Part shown: positions 63,642-64,000 of the stretch, in pieces
Numbering within the stretch: position 1 is the stretch's first letter
Layout: every line of letters begins with the position of its first letter
From: an uncultured Collinsella sp.
Lineage (GTDB): Bacteria > Actinomycetota > Coriobacteriia > Coriobacteriales > Coriobacteriaceae
Direction of reading: 5' to 3'
Assembly: GCA_958413895.1 (NCBI GenBank)
Contig: CATYVQ010000010.1
Span: forward strand, 43,462 to 107,461
DNA: 64,000 bases
The notes under the pieces: generated by a model
What the model saw: the letters and a program-made list of their open reading frames with translations, nothing else
Database searches by the model: none
What the model was told of the DNA's origin: nothing
Translations under genes and position numbers: made by a program

Positions 63642-64000
63642 AAAGATTGTTGAGACGGTCAACTTCGGTTGGCCGTCTTTTTTGTTGCCGGTGCACGGGT
63701 TCGAACCCGTATCTATCTATATATAAGAACGCTTGGCGAACAAAACCCGCCTTTTACCGATGGGAAACAAATAGCTGATGCCTTTGGAGTAAAGTAGCGC
63801 TCCAGAGATGACCGATGTCTCAATACTCATAAAACAGCTGGTCATTGCCAATATCAGAAGCCAATGCTTCAGTTTTAACCTCAGTGATGCGACTGAGGGA
63901 CCTATTTATTTGTGAACAAAATATGGAGTGCGCGATTCCCGCACACGGGGCCCCTCCGGTCTGGCAATATATCTCCTTGCCGCGCGGCCCGGTCGGACCG
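63642..64000. other. Truncated third unit and gene-free tail
   Basis: 63642-63713 repeats the terminator (with altered stem GACGG/CCGTC) and the T-arm motif ACGGGTTCGAACCCGT, then the similarity stops. The remaining 290 bases are AT-richer with no recognisable gene, RNA or repeat. The last 60 bases are GC-rich and cut by the window edge. Confidence 0.6.

Noticed and set aside
63222..63696. Overlapping minus-strand frames across the 175-bp tandem repeats
   Set aside because: They repeat the same peptide once per unit and cover a tRNA; no start signals.
63690..63713. Possible additional tRNA (ACGGGTTCGAACCCGT)
   Set aside because: Only a self-complementary T-arm-like motif is present; no acceptor, D or anticodon arm can be formed.

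Overview
The window looks like a chromosomal segment around the replication origin of a GC-rich Coriobacteriia actinobacterium, most likely Collinsella or a close relative. This is inferred from gene content and order (dnaA-dnaN-recF-dciA-gyrB-gyrA followed by tRNA-Ile/tRNA-Ala, and rpmH-rnpA-yidD-yidC-jag-rsmG-parA-parB), actinobacterial WYL regulators, and protein features. No database search was possible.

Layout. Left arm, mostly on the minus strand (1-34.3 kb): carA-carB; an ABC exporter with a single-pass membrane protein; purD-NUDIX hydrolase; purA; dnaB; rpsF-ssb-rpsR-rplI. Then comes a plus-strand island at 15.3-19.1 kb: two tRNA-Ser genes, a nuclease-like gene between palindromic repeats, a TRIC-family membrane protein and a secreted bactofilin-like protein. 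The minus strand resumes with typA, three small genes, a tRNA-Ile/Ala/Ile cluster, a 34-bp-armed palindrome, gyrA, gyrB, dciA, recF, dnaN, dnaA and a GHKL ATPase gene 15 bp upstream of dnaA. The origin appears split. AT-rich DNA with DnaA-trio-like triplets lies between dnaA and dnaN, and a second set of DnaA-box-like sites lies between the ATPase gene and rpmH.

Right arm, mostly on the plus strand (34.6-64 kb): rpmH-rnpA-yidD-yidC-jag; rsmG, three perfect parS sites at 39-bp period, parA-parB and a small membrane protein; rlmN (minus); ddl-dinG; two WYL regulators resembling PafB/PafC (minus); a large M28-like membrane protein; a thioester/Cna_B surface adhesin with an LPATG sorting signal (minus); tRNA-Gly; purB; a TSCPD protein with a Tat lipoprotein; an OmpR-type two-component system; purC; an M29 aminopeptidase; and tRNA-Lys. 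Most genes run away from the origin, so they are co-oriented with replication. Purine genes are scattered rather than forming one operon.

The strongest unexplained signal is at three different tRNA genes (Ser 15.4 kb, Gly 54.2 kb, Lys 63.2 kb). Each is followed by a terminator, then an inverted copy of a tRNA T-arm, then a series of short hairpins, then a re-created copy of that tRNA's own 3' end. At tRNA-Gly the 3' end is repeated three times, and at tRNA-Lys a 175-bp unit is tandemly duplicated. None of these units contains a credible gene. They look like small structured, non-autonomous elements that use tRNA 3' ends as attachment sites, or a family of structured RNAs. Other notable items are the palindrome-bounded nuclease gene, the ATPase gene in the dnaA operon, and the diverged DnaA DNA-binding motif.
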